Assembly (NCBI RefSeq): GCF_000466685.1
Contig: NZ_ANNG01000044.1
Coordinates: 1-64,000 of the forward strand
From: Campylobacter concisus UNSWCS
GTDB lineage: Bacteria; Campylobacterota; Campylobacteria; Campylobacterales; Campylobacteraceae
Reading direction: 5' to 3'
Length of the DNA: 64,000 bases
Shown: piece after piece, positions 54,285 through 63,758 of the stretch
Layout: each line of letters opens with the position of its first letter
Numbering within the stretch: position 1 is the first letter of the stretch
The notes under the pieces: generated by a model
Database searches by the model: none
What the model was told of the DNA's origin: nothing
What the model saw: only the letters and a program-made list of their open reading frames with translations
Position numbers and translations under genes: made by a program

Positions 54285-55606
54285 TTTTCTTCCGTTTCAT
54301 TTATTATTTTTATTAGCGTCTCTACGTCTTCATCAAGAAGCGATCTAAGATCAAGCATAAATTTGTCATTTTCTATGCGTCCGATCACCTTTTTTTGCCT
54401 AAATTTTAGCTCATTTAAATTTGCATCGCCACCAAATGCCAAAGCCACACTTGGGATCTTTTTATTTGGCATAGCACCACCTCCCACAAAGGTAGAAGTT
54501 CGCACTATCTCAAGCGAAGTTTTTAGGCTTTTATTTATAAAATTTGCTAAGTTTTCAAGCTCTTTTACGCTTTTGTGAAGCAACTTTTGCGTTGTGATTA
54601 GCTCAAATTCTTTGTTTAGATAAGCTTTCATGCTCTCGGCCAAAAGCGAGATGATCACTTTATCGACGCGAAGCATCCTTAAAAGCTGGTTTTTTCTAAG
54701 CTTTGCGATGAGCTCTTTTTTGCCAACAATTATGCCACACTGCACCGCGCCAAGCAGTTTATCGCCGCTAAAACTAACTAGCGAAACATCTTTTAAATTT
54801 TTTAGATCTGGCTCGTTTTTGTCAAGATTAAATGGTAAATTTCCATAAAATCCACTGCCAAGATCAAAATAATCTATCAAATTTTGCCTGCTTGCTAGCT
54901 CGCTAAGCTCATTTGCCGTAGTCTCTTCGCTAAAGCCAACGATGTCAAAATTTGAGCGATGAACCTTTACAAGCATCGCTGTCTCACCACTTATCGCCTC
55001 TTCGTAGTCTCTTAGCCTAGTTTTGTTTGTAGTGCCGACCTCTTTTAAGATGCATCCTGCATTTGCCATCACTTCTGGCACTCTAAAACTACCGCCGATC
55101 TCGACTAGCTCGCCTCTACTAACGACCACTTCTCTGCCCTTTGCAAAGGTGTTTAGCACCAAAAATACAGCGCTTGCGTTGTTATTTACAACGATGGCGT
55201 CCTCAAAACCAAAAGCTCTTGCTATTAGCGAGCCAACGTAGTCGTATCTGTTGCCGCGGCTGCCCGTTTTTAGGTTGTATTCGAGGTTTGAGTATCCTGT
55301 GATAACAGGTGTTGCTCGCTTTAAAATTTCTTTATCTATAACGCTTCTAGCGAGGTTTGTATGTATGGTCACGCCAGTTAAATTTAGCACTCTTTGAAGG
55401 CTAGCTTCATTAAATTTATAGTACTCATCTAGGATCAAATTTATTATCTCTTCGCCGCTAAAGCTTGCATTTTCATTTAAAATTTTAGCTCTAACCTCAT
55501 CTAAAATTTGCCTTGCTAGCATAGTGACTAAACTCGTATCAAGCCCCGAAAATGCCTCGTTTTTTATGATCTTATCAACTTGTGGGATGTTTCTTAAATC
55601 GTTCAA
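54281..55606 (-). CDS. selA: L-seryl-tRNA(Sec) selenium transferase
   Basis: 441 residues. The PLP lysine is K283 in SFSGDKLLGAVQCG; NLTGVTIHTNLARS and NNNASAVFLVLNT are family blocks. It converts seryl-tRNA-Sec to selenocysteyl-tRNA using selenophosphate. First gene of the selA-selB-dsbC-like transcript. selC and selD are not in this window. Confidence 0.97.
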   Translation of the reverse strand: MNDLRNIPQVDKIIKNEAFSGLDTSLVTMLARQILDEVRAKILNENASFSGEEIINLILDEYYKFNEASLQRVLNLTGVTIHTNLARSVIDKEILKRATPVITGYSNLEYNLKTGSRGNRYDYVGSLIARAFGFEDAIVVNNNASAVFLVLNTFAKGREVVVSRGELVEIGGSFRVPEVMANAGCILKEVGTTNKTRLRDYEEAISGETAMLVKVHRSNFDIVGFSEETTANELSELASRQNLIDYFDLGSGFYGNLPFNLDKNEPDLKNLKDVSLVSFSGDKLLGAVQCGIIVGKKELIAKLRKNQLLRMLRVDKVIISLLAESMKAYLNKEFELITTQKLLHKSVKELENLANFINKSLKTSLEIVRTSTFVGGGAMPNKKIPSVALAFGGDANLNELKFRQKKVIGRIENDKFMLDLRSLLDEDVETLIKIINETEEK

Positions 55607-55742
55607 TTTGCGCTCCTAGTAAGTTAGTTTTACCAAGGCGTGATTTTAACATAAAAATATTATAAATTAAAACTTAGAGCAAAAAAAGAGCATATAAATT
55701 TCAGAGTCTATTAATCCCATTAATATTAGAATAAGCCCGTTT

Positions 55743-57434
55743 TTGATAATAGGAGAAACAATGAAAGAATTTGGCTTTTATAACGATTTTGACGACGCTT
55801 TGATGCTAAATGAGCAGATAGAGATCAACAACGAAAATGGCGACTATCTAGTCTCAAACTCTCCAAAGCTAAAAGCAAGCATCATCGCACCTGAGATAAA
55901 TTTCTACCTTAAAAATACCACCGCAAGTGTCTTAGAAAAAGCCAAAAACACACTTTTACTCTACGAGGCAAGAGCGAGCGCCTTTGACATGGCAAAGGAT
56001 GTGGATTATGAAAAAGAGGTCGGCAAAAATGTCGTGATAGTAAGCAACTCAGGCCGTGAAGAGCTAGCAAATTTACTAAAAGAAAATGGCTACAAAGTGA
56101 TAGAGCTTACGCACTTTGAGGTTAAATTTATATATGGCGCAGCTGGCGAGCTAAGCGTTTTGGTGCTTAGAGCAAATGATGAATTTGAGGTTGATTGCGA
56201 CTTTTTCTTAGTTGAAAACGCAAGGGATTATATGCTAAAGCAAAGCGGCTGCTATGAAATTTCAGGGCTAAAAGATGAAAAAGTGCTTGAAATTTTAAAC
56301 GCAAAAAGCCCAAAATTTAGATACAAAAGCTTTACGCAGTATGACTCTTCAATCTGCCAATATCACGAGCGCAGGAGTGAAATTTGCGGACGTTGCGCCG
56401 AGGTTTGCCCAACGGTTGCTATCTTAAAAGAGGACGAGACAAAGCACCTCGTCTTTTCAGCGATAGACTGCACAAACTGCGGAAACTGCATCAGCGTCTG
56501 CCCTAGCGGCTCGCTAGACTCAACGCTTATGCCGCAAAGCTCATTTGCCACTATCGCTAAGCTTTACAAAGATAAAATCGCTCTCATCGTATCTGAAGAG
56601 ATAAATTTAGAAGAGCTTAACGTGAGCCTACCGCAAAATGTCCTACCTTTTGTCATCCTAGCCCCGCATCTGCTAAGCCAAACGCACTTTTTGACGCTTC
56701 TTCAAGAAAGTGGCGTGAGTGTGATTTTATATAGCAAGAGCCTTGGCAAGGGCGAAAAGGACGCCATTAGCATCTTAAATCAAATTTATGAGCTTAAATT
56801 TAAAGAGACTGCGGTTCATCACGCAAAAGACAAGGCTGAGCTTGAGAGCGCACTTAAAAAAGCTAAACTAATAGCTGGCTCTCAGCACTCGATCAATGAA
56901 TACGCGCTACCAAAGAGAGAAATTTTTGCCAAAAGACTTGAGTTTATCGTGGGTGAGAACGATCTTGGCGTGGTAAAAAGCGGCGAGATGATAAGATATG
57001 GCGAAGTCACGATAAATGCTGAAACTTGCACGCTCTGCCTTAGCTGTGTTGGCGCTTGTAATGTAAGCGCTTTGGTGGCTGATAAGAAGACAAATTCGAT
57101 TTTATTTAACCCAAGCGTCTGCACCGCCTGTGGCTACTGCGAGCTAAGCTGCGCTGAGAAAAATACCATCTCACTTGAAGTTGGCAAACTAGCACTTAAG
57201 CCTGAGAGCTTCGTTTATAGCGAGCTTGCGCATGACGAGCTATTTGCTTGCGTGGAGTGCGGAAAAGAGTTTGCGACTAAAAAAGCGGTCGAGAAGATCG
57301 CAGCGATCATGCAGCCACGTTTTGGTAACGACAGAGCCAAGATCAAGTCACTCTACTGCTGCGCTGACTGCAAGGCAAAGATCATGGTGCAAGCCCAGCT
57401 AAACGCGATGAGAGAGGATCTGCTAAATGGATAA
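55743..57434 (+). CDS. Polyferredoxin of the formate dehydrogenase region
   Basis: 563 residues, starting at 55743 in frame, with the better start at the ATG in AATGAAAGAATTTGG (55761) after an AGGAGA ribosome site. Cysteine clusters: CGRCAEVCPTVA and CTNCGNCISVCPSGS in the middle, CTLCLSCVGACNVSA and CTACGYCELSCAEKN further on, plus CVECGKEF and CCADCKAK near the end. It matches Cj1377c, adjacent to selA. It probably moves electrons during formate dehydrogenase assembly or activation. The next gene is a chaperone, overlapping by 8 bases. Confidence 0.85.
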   Translation: MIIGETMKEFGFYNDFDDALMLNEQIEINNENGDYLVSNSPKLKASIIAPEINFYLKNTTASVLEKAKNTLLLYEARASAFDMAKDVDYEKEVGKNVVIVSNSGREELANLLKENGYKVIELTHFEVKFIYGAAGELSVLVLRANDEFEVDCDFFLVENARDYMLKQSGCYEISGLKDEKVLEILNAKSPKFRYKSFTQYDSSICQYHERRSEICGRCAEVCPTVAILKEDETKHLVFSAIDCTNCGNCISVCPSGSLDSTLMPQSSFATIAKLYKDKIALIVSEEINLEELNVSLPQNVLPFVILAPHLLSQTHFLTLLQESGVSVILYSKSLGKGEKDAISILNQIYELKFKETAVHHAKDKAELESALKKAKLIAGSQHSINEYALPKREIFAKRLEFIVGENDLGVVKSGEMIRYGEVTINAETCTLCLSCVGACNVSALVADKKTNSILFNPSVCTACGYCELSCAEKNTISLEVGKLALKPESFVYSELAHDELFACVECGKEFATKKAVEKIAAIMQPRFGNDRAKIKSLYCCADCKAKIMVQAQLNAMREDLLNG

Positions 57435-58140
57435 GAACATCACAAAAGCAAGGGCATATTTTTACGAATTTTTAGCTTATCCGCTATTTTTTCACACGAG
57501 TGATGAGAAATTTGCAAGGTGGAGAGAGCAGCTTAGCTACATAGCGCAAAATCCTTTGAGCGAGCAAAGCGCAGAGGCATTTGCAATTTTAGAAGAATTT
57601 AGCTTTAAAGAGCTTGTAAATGAGCAAAATGACGTTCTTTTTGGCTTTACAAATATCCCTTTAAGCGCCTCATTTTATGAAGAGGGTAGAGACAACGGCG
57701 CGGCTAGACTTAGGGTGATACACTGCCTAAACCTTAGCCCATATAGGCGCGATAAGGAGCTTTGCAAGGATAGCGAGGACTATGTTGGCTTTATATTTTT
57801 AGCGATGGCGACATTTTTAAGTGATGAATTTAACGGCGCAAAAAATATCAGCGACAAGCTCTTTAATGAAACTTTAAATTTATTTGTAGATGAGTTTGGC
57901 TCGCTACTTTTGGCTCATAAAAATGCAAATTTCTTCCGCTCATATGCGATCATTTTAAAAGACTTCATCGAGCTTGAAAGAGCCGTTTTAAGCCTAGAAG
58001 CACCAGCCAAGCCACAAGGCGATAGCGTCGCGGTTGCTGCGCTTAAAAAAGAGCCTTATCAAAGCAAGATGCCAACTTTTAAAACTAAGCTTCGCTGGGA
58101 GGAATTCTCCCCAGTTATCTCACACGAGTTTAAAGACTAG
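57427..58140 (+). CDS. TorD-like molybdoenzyme chaperone
   Basis: 237 residues, all helical. ARAYFYEFLAYPLFF at the start and YEEGRDNGAARLRVI with PYRRDKELCKDSEDYVGFIFLAMATFL in the middle follow the TorD/DmsD chaperone pattern, which binds Tat leaders and cofactor-free enzyme. FdhA or another molybdoenzyme is the likely client. It overlaps the polyferredoxin gene. Confidence 0.8.
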   Translation: MDKNITKARAYFYEFLAYPLFFHTSDEKFARWREQLSYIAQNPLSEQSAEAFAILEEFSFKELVNEQNDVLFGFTNIPLSASFYEEGRDNGAARLRVIHCLNLSPYRRDKELCKDSEDYVGFIFLAMATFLSDEFNGAKNISDKLFNETLNLFVDEFGSLLLAHKNANFFRSYAIILKDFIELERAVLSLEAPAKPQGDSVAVAALKKEPYQSKMPTFKTKLRWEEFSPVISHEFKD

Positions 58141-58266
58141 CTTAAATTTACTCTTAGTCAAGCTAGGAGTAAATTTAACATCCGCTTAAGTTTGTTATCT
58201 TGATATTTTATAATTATTGTCAATTTTTGTAGTAAATTTCTTTAAATTTTTTACAAAGGACTTACA

Positions 58267-58899
58267 ATGGTAATGACACACTACATGGAGCTTTTATCGC
58301 TCAATCAACCTTACAATCTAATCCTCTTCATGGTGATACCTGTGGGGCTTACGGAGCTTTTAGTGGCGATGGAGTTTCTCACTATGTATCACATGGATAG
58401 CGGCAAAAATGCTGGCTTTAAGGCTGTTGGCAAATTTGCTGGCATAGTGCTTGGGGTCTATTTTACAGCTCTTGTGATCTATTTTATGGCAAAAATTTAT
58501 CCAAGTATAAAATGGCGTGGATATGCCGATGTCATCGCTGTCTACTCATATCTCATCAGCGTCATACCACTTCTTGGCATCGCGCTTTTAGAGCTAAATT
58601 TGATCTACAAAAACGCAAGCGAAAAAGCAAAGCTAAAGCTTCACTTTTGCCTACTCATATTTGCCTTGATCGTCGCACACGTCGCAATGATATTTGGCAT
58701 GGTTGATCCTACCATAACTGGCTACAAGGCTGAAAACGGTGAGATGGATATGCATATGAATATGCCGATGAACATGCCAGCAGATATGCCAATGCACGAT
58801 CACCACAAGATGATGCAAAATATGGGTGAGATGCATATGAATATGATGATGCAAAATATGAGCGATGATAACTCAACTAATATGCACATGCATCACTAA
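58267..58899 (+). CDS. Membrane protein with Met/His-rich tail
   Basis: 210 residues with five membrane helices (DUF6803-like). From about residue 158 the sequence is a run of M, H, N and D residues (repeats of the type MNMPMNMPADMPMHDHH and MHMNMMMQNM), which could bind copper or another soft metal. AAAGGA lies 9 bases before the ATG. It follows the TorD-like gene after a 126-base spacer, so it may be separately transcribed. Its function is unknown; metal sensing or delivery to the fdh machinery is inference. Confidence 0.7.
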   Translation: MVMTHYMELLSLNQPYNLILFMVIPVGLTELLVAMEFLTMYHMDSGKNAGFKAVGKFAGIVLGVYFTALVIYFMAKIYPSIKWRGYADVIAVYSYLISVIPLLGIALLELNLIYKNASEKAKLKLHFCLLIFALIVAHVAMIFGMVDPTITGYKAENGEMDMHMNMPMNMPADMPMHDHHKMMQNMGEMHMNMMMQNMSDDNSTNMHMHH

Positions 58900-58907
58900 A
58901 TTTAAAG

Positions 58908-58930
58908 GCTCTAAATTTACTCTTTAGAGC
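58908..58930. terminator. Shared terminator between the Met/His protein and rmuC
   Basis: Perfect 8-bp stem GCTCTAAA/TTTAGAGC with a 7-base loop in the gap between convergent genes, overlapping the rmuC stop codon. Confidence 0.75.
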
Positions 58931-60449
58931 TAGCTAGCAAGATCTCTCTAGGTCTTGCTTCAAGCTCTTTTATCTGCGTATCTTTGGGATTTATAGCGAT
59001 CTTTTTAAATTTCTCCAGCCTGCTATCAAGCCCACCTTGTCCGCTCACGCTTTTCACGACCTCGTTGAAGTTATCATTTACCGATCTCACCGAGCTTCCA
59101 AGCCTATTTAGCTTCTCAGCGACAGTGCAAAATTTCTCATAAATTTCATTTGCACTCTTTAATATCTCTTTTGCCTCTTTGTTGCCATTTTCCATGCGCC
59201 ATAAATTTGCTACCACGCGAAGTAGCGGCATGAGCGTAGTGTGCGAGACTAGCACCACTTTTTTCTCATAGCCGTAGTTAAATAAATTTGGATCAAATTT
59301 CAAAGCCTCCAAAAATGCCGGCTCAACTGGCACAAACATCAGCACAAAATCAGGGCTTTTCACAAGCGATGAGTAGTCTTTTTTAGCTAGCTCGTCGATG
59401 TGCTTTTTTATTGAGGCGATATGCTCGCCAAGAGCGATTTTGCTCTGGGCCGGGTCAGCCGCCGCAACCGCCTTTTCGTAGGCATGGAGTGAGACTTTGC
59501 TGTCTATTATCATCTGTTTGTCGTCTGGGAAATTTATGACGAAGTCAGGTATGAGCTTTTTGCCACTCACATCAAAACTCTCTTGCGTCACGTAGTGCGT
59601 GCCCTTTTCTAGCCCTGCAGCCTCTAGTGTGCGCTCAAGCTGCATCTCGCCCCAGTTGCCAAGGACCTTGTTGCTGCCTTTTAGCGCCGTGCTTAGCGAG
59701 TTTGCCTCTTTTGACATATTTTTACCAAGCTCGACCACCTCTTTTAGCTGCGCGCTAAGCTCGCCTGCGCTCTTTTGCGAGTCGCTGTGGGCGTCATTTA
59801 CCCTCTTTTCAAAGCTTGTTATCTTCTCCCCAAGTGGCGTTAGCAAGAGCTCAAGCGACTCTTTGCTGTTTTTTGAGAAATTTGCACTTTTTTCTTCAAA
59901 TATCTTATTTGCAAGGTTTGCAAACTCTAAATTTAGCTCGTTTTTCACCTTTTTTAAATTCTCTTCTTGCGATCTTAGGATGTTTTCTTTGGCCTCGATC
60001 TCGCTTTTTAGTGCGACGATAGCGCGTTTTAACTCGTTTTCGCTCTCGCTTGATCTTTTTAGCTCGTCCTCTTTTGCGCCAAGCTCGCTTTGTAAATTTA
60101 AAGATAGCGACCTTGCCATCTCAGCCATCTTTGTCTGACTGCCAAGCTCCTCATTTAGACGCCTTAGTTCGCGCTCTAGCTCGTCCTCTTTTTCATCTTT
60201 TTGCTTGAGCGAAATTTTATATTCGTCTAAATTTTTAGCTAGCTCATCTATCTTGTCGTTATTTGCTTCAAGCTTTGCTCTTTGCTCGATATTTAGCCGC
60301 TCGCTATCTTTTAGCTCATCTTGTAAATTTTCTAAAGCTTCTCTTTGTTTTGCATTTTTCAAATTTGCATTTATCAAAAAAGCTGCTAGTATCACGCAAA
60401 CAAGCGCAAGAGCTGCCACCAAAATATATAAATTTTCTATCGTTAGCAC
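58917..60449 (-). CDS. rmuC: DNA recombination protein RmuC
   Basis: 510 residues. One N-terminal membrane helix (LYILVAALALVCVILAAFL), a long coiled coil to about residue 250, then the RmuC domain with NWGEMQLERTLEAAGLEKGTHY and PDFVINFPDDKQMIIDSKVSL (PD-(D/E)XK-like core) and LMFVPVEPAFLEAL. It limits DNA inversions in E. coli and has been proposed to be a nuclease. It stands between a terminator and the drug exporter gene. Confidence 0.93.
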   Translation of the reverse strand: MLTIENLYILVAALALVCVILAAFLINANLKNAKQREALENLQDELKDSERLNIEQRAKLEANNDKIDELAKNLDEYKISLKQKDEKEDELERELRRLNEELGSQTKMAEMARSLSLNLQSELGAKEDELKRSSESENELKRAIVALKSEIEAKENILRSQEENLKKVKNELNLEFANLANKIFEEKSANFSKNSKESLELLLTPLGEKITSFEKRVNDAHSDSQKSAGELSAQLKEVVELGKNMSKEANSLSTALKGSNKVLGNWGEMQLERTLEAAGLEKGTHYVTQESFDVSGKKLIPDFVINFPDDKQMIIDSKVSLHAYEKAVAAADPAQSKIALGEHIASIKKHIDELAKKDYSSLVKSPDFVLMFVPVEPAFLEALKFDPNLFNYGYEKKVVLVSHTTLMPLLRVVANLWRMENGNKEAKEILKSANEIYEKFCTVAEKLNRLGSSVRSVNDNFNEVVKSVSGQGGLDSRLEKFKKIAINPKDTQIKELEARPREILLASSKE

Positions 60450-60502
60450 TAAAATTTCCTTTTAAATTTTGGCTTTATTATAGGTGAAATAGCTTTAAAT
60501 TT

Positions 60503-60522
60503 AAAGGGCATTTAAGCCCTTT
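60503..60522 (-). terminator. Terminator of the Bcr/CflA exporter gene
   Basis: Perfect 7-bp stem AAAGGGC/GCCCTTT with a 6-base loop, 8 bases past the stop at 60530. Confidence 0.75.
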
Positions 60523-60529
60523 TGAGAGT

Positions 60530-61705
60530 TTATTTGTTTAGATAGGCAGCAAGCCAGCACAAAAATATAAAGACAAAGATGATGGCTGACATGATAAGTG
60601 GCGTCGTGGTCGTAAATAGTGCTAGCATGGCTGATGAGACGATACCGCTTCCATATTGCAGTGAGCCAATGAGAGCATTTGCTCTGCCTTTCATCTCTTG
60701 AGGGACTTGATTAAGAGCGGCTGCGTTTGAGCAAGAGGCGATGATACCGTTCATACTAAAGACGAAAAACATAGGTATGATAACGCCCCAAACTCCGGCG
60801 ACACCAAAAAAGGTAAGCGCTAAAAGCAAAGCCGCAGCAACAAAAGCGACTGTACTTGAGGTGATAAGAAGCGAATTTAGGCTAAATTTATTGACCAAGC
60901 TCTTGTTTAAAAAACTAAGCGCCGCCACACCAAGTATATTTACGCCAAACAAAAAGCCATAGTACTTGCTCGGTATGCCAAAATAGTCTATATAAACAAA
61001 TGACGATCCCGTGATAAAGGCGTATGCTGCGATGTAAAAGAAGGTTACACTTAGAGTGTATTTCATAAATTTAGCATCTTTTATAAGCACAAAATAGCTC
61101 TTAAACGAGTTTATCACCGGCTCTTTTGAGCGCTTCTGCTGTGGCAACGTCTCTGGCAAGAAGAAGATAAGGATAAACAAAAAAGCACTTGCAGCTGCCA
61201 TTAGCCAAAATATCCAGTGCCAAGTGCCAATCTCTAGTAATGCGCCACCAAGCAGCGGTCCTATGATAGGAGCTGCAGCCATAATGATGACTAAATTTGA
61301 AAGCATCTTTGCAGCTTCGCTATTTTCAAAAACATCGCTGATCATCGCACGGCTAAGCATAGGTCCCACGCACGCGCCTGTGGCTTGAAAGATACGCCAG
61401 ATTATCACTTCGCTCATGCTTTGTGACATGGCACATCCGATGGAGCCAACGACAAAGAACGCCATACCGATAAATAGCGGGAGTTTTCGCCCTATCCTGT
61501 CGCTAATGGGTCCCCAAACGAGTTGCATGGTGGCAAAACCGATCAAAAAGCCAGTGATCGTTAGCTCCGCATCGCCATGAAGCTGTCGCTCCATCGTAGG
61601 CATGGCAGGCAGATAGACGTCCGTTGATAGCGAGGTACAGGCCATTAGACCGCTTAGGATGACTAAAAACCAGATAGATGTTTTTGTTGATTGCAAAATT
61701 TCCAC
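60530..61705 (-). CDS. Bcr/CflA family drug exporter
   Basis: 391 residues with 12 membrane helices of the major facilitator superfamily. STDVYLPAMPTMERQLHGD near the start and WGPISDRIGRKLPLFIGM (loop 2-3 motif) and FQATGACVGPMLSRAMISDVF are typical of the Bcr/CflA subgroup that exports bicyclomycin, chloramphenicol and similar compounds. The real substrate is unknown. It lies 1.3 kb behind the carboxynorspermidine dehydrogenase gene, with the repeat array in between. Confidence 0.88.
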   Translation of the reverse strand: MEILQSTKTSIWFLVILSGLMACTSLSTDVYLPAMPTMERQLHGDAELTITGFLIGFATMQLVWGPISDRIGRKLPLFIGMAFFVVGSIGCAMSQSMSEVIIWRIFQATGACVGPMLSRAMISDVFENSEAAKMLSNLVIIMAAAPIIGPLLGGALLEIGTWHWIFWLMAAASAFLFILIFFLPETLPQQKRSKEPVINSFKSYFVLIKDAKFMKYTLSVTFFYIAAYAFITGSSFVYIDYFGIPSKYYGFLFGVNILGVAALSFLNKSLVNKFSLNSLLITSSTVAFVAAALLLALTFFGVAGVWGVIIPMFFVFSMNGIIASCSNAAALNQVPQEMKGRANALIGSLQYGSGIVSSAMLALFTTTTPLIMSAIIFVFIFLCWLAAYLNK

Positions 61706-62443
61706 TTTTTAGCTGTGATTAAGATTTTGTAGATATAGCATAAATTTACAAATTGGCAGCAACAAGCGCCTAAAACTAGCTTTGGGCGTAAATTTAGAAA
61801 ATTTGCTTTGGTGGAGTGAGGTAAATTTATCAAGGTTTTGTTTGGCGAAGAGGTTTAAATTTAAAGGCAAAAATTAGGCGATGTGACTTTTATCTAGACG
61901 AGATGGTTTTAAATTTTGAGGCAAGAGCTGCCAATCTGGTAATGACCAAACAAAATAAAATTTAATAACTCAGGCGAAGTATCACGAGATGAATTTTGGG
62001 CTTTGCATCCCCAAAGGTCGCAACTGCTAGCAGAAGCGATGGAATTTTCATCCCAATGCTAGACATATAGCCCTTCAAATGCTTAAATTTAACAAATTTA
62101 GGCGAAGTATTTTTTGCTTAGACAAGGCGAAATTCGATTTTTAAGCAAAGCGTGTTATTAAAATTTAAATGTCACAAAGTCTCAAGCAAAGTATCGTGAG
62201 ATGGATTTTGAGCTTTGCATCCCCAAAGGTCGCAACTGCTAGCAGAGGCGAAGGAATTTTCATCCTAAGACTAAACAGATAGTCTTTCAAGGTATTAAAT
62301 TTAATAAATTCAGGTGCAGGATTTTTCGCTTAGACGAGGCGAAATTCGATTTTTAAGCGGAGCGTATATGTGATACGTGAGCATTAAAAATCGAATTTCA
62401 ACGAAGTATAAGTAGAAAAAGACAAGCTTAATAAGTCTAAATT
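61706..62443. repeat. Non-coding repeat array B with two 212-bp tandem units
   Basis: 738 bases without a gene. A unit starting GGCGAAGTATC at 61973 repeats with a constant offset of 212 bases at 62185, aligning without net gaps for about 180 bases. A 35-bp core (62000-62034 and 62212-62246) is identical and reads GCTTTGCATCCCCAAAGGTC and on through CTGCTAGCAGA. The second unit ends in a 59-base hairpin at 62341-62399. Blocks of array A at 32.2-32.9 kb recur here (GGCGAAGTATC..GAGATGA and GAGGCGAAATT..TTTTTAAG). There is no transposase, no target-site pattern and no open frame. Confidence 0.85.
62341..62399. repeat. Long stem-loop at the end of array B
   Basis: Perfect 16-bp arms GAAATTCGATTTTTAA and TTAAAAATCGAATTTC (62341-62356, 62384-62399). 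Inside, GC/GC and CGTAT/ATACG pair as well, giving a long rod with small bulges. The left arm recurs in the first tandem unit at 62129-62144, where the right arm is degenerate. Confidence 0.85.
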
Positions 62444-63655
62444 TTAAACTTCGTATCTCTCGCCTGGTTTCATTTCTATTACCTCCCACGGCAGCCCCTG
62501 CTTATTTAGCTCGTCCATGAAAGGTTTTGCGTCAAAATTCTCCATGTTAAAGACGCCTTTGCCACTCCAGATGCCCTTTGCGACCATTAGCGAGCCTATC
62601 ATCGCTGGCACGCCTGTGGTGTAGCTAACAGCCTGCGCGCCTGTCTCGGCGTAGCAAGCCTCGTGGTCGCAGACGTTGTAGATATAGACTTGGCGCTCTT
62701 TGCCATCTTTTAGCCCACGTATCACGCAGCCGATGTTGGTTTTGCCTTTTGTGCGTGGGCCAAGGCTTGCAGGGTCAGGTAGAAGCGTCTTTAAAAACTG
62801 GATAGGCACGATTTTCATGCCGTTATGCTCGACCTCGTCGATGCGTAGCATTCCCACGTTTTCTAGGCATTTCATGTGAGTTAGGTAACTTTGTCCAAAG
62901 GTCATGAAAAAGCGAATTCTCTTTAGTCCTTTGATGTTTTTAACTAAGCTTTCTAGCTCCTCGTGATAGAGCAGATAGCTATCTTTGACACCTACTTTTG
63001 GGTAGTCCCACTTAAACATTATCTCCATCGGCTTTGTCTCGATCCACTTGCCAGCCTCCCAGTAGCGGCCATTTGCGCTAACTTCGCGTAAATTTATCTC
63101 TGGGTTGAAATTTGTCGCAAATGGATAGCCGTGGTCTCCTGCGTTGCAGTCCAGGATGTCGATCTCGTGGATCTCGTCAAATAAATTTTGCTGTGCATAG
63201 GCGCAAAATACGTTTGTCACGCCTGGGTCAAAGCCAGAACCAAGAAGCGCCATGGTGCCAGCGTTTTTGAAGTCACCATCCTTCGCCCACTGAAGCTTAT
63301 ACTCAAATTTTGCGGTGTCTGGGTGCTCGTAGTTTGCGGTGTCGATGTAAGGTATGCCAGCCTTTACGCAAGCGTCCATAAGGGTTAGGTCTTGATACGG
63401 CAGCGCGACGTTTAGAAGCAGATCAGCCTTTGTTTGCTTAATGAGCTCCACCACGGCTGCTGTGTCGTCAGCGTCGATTTGCGCGGTGTTTATCTGCACG
63501 CCAAGGCGATCTTTTATAAATTTAGCGATCGCGTCGCACTTGCTTTTTGTGCGGCTTGCTAGGGTGATATTTGTAAAAACGTCCGAGTTCATCGCACATT
63601 TTACGGTTGCGACTTGGCTAACGCCACCTGCTCCGATGATTAAGATATTTGACAT
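62444..63655 (-). CDS. Carboxynorspermidine dehydrogenase
   Basis: 403 residues. ILIIGAGGVSQVATVKCA is the NAD(P)-binding loop, GSGFDPGVTNVFCAYAQ and DCNAGDHGYPFATNFNPE are conserved in the saccharopine-dehydrogenase-like enzymes that make carboxynorspermidine/carboxyspermidine. Campylobacter uses this route for spermidine (Cj0172c). Ribosome site GGAG precedes the ATG. The partner decarboxylase (nspC) is not in this window. The gene ends directly at repeat array B. Confidence 0.9.
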   Translation of the reverse strand: MSNILIIGAGGVSQVATVKCAMNSDVFTNITLASRTKSKCDAIAKFIKDRLGVQINTAQIDADDTAAVVELIKQTKADLLLNVALPYQDLTLMDACVKAGIPYIDTANYEHPDTAKFEYKLQWAKDGDFKNAGTMALLGSGFDPGVTNVFCAYAQQNLFDEIHEIDILDCNAGDHGYPFATNFNPEINLREVSANGRYWEAGKWIETKPMEIMFKWDYPKVGVKDSYLLYHEELESLVKNIKGLKRIRFFMTFGQSYLTHMKCLENVGMLRIDEVEHNGMKIVPIQFLKTLLPDPASLGPRTKGKTNIGCVIRGLKDGKERQVYIYNVCDHEACYAETGAQAVSYTTGVPAMIGSLMVAKGIWSGKGVFNMENFDAKPFMDELNKQGLPWEVIEMKPGERYEV

Positions 63656-63758
63656 TTTTGGCTCCTTAAATTTTAGTTTTATTGTATCAAAAAAGTTTTT
63701 ACTTAGCTTTTAATCTCACTGATTGGTTCGTTTATACATAAAACTTTTGCTATCTTTA

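Noticed and set aside
59599-60138. 179-codon plus-strand open frame inside rmuC
   Set aside because: Antisense of the RmuC coiled coil; its Ser/Phe-rich composition results from complementing Glu/Lys/Ala codons.
61706-62443. Insertion sequence as explanation for array B
   Set aside because: No transposase frame, no terminal inverted repeats at the array ends, and no target-site duplication visible.
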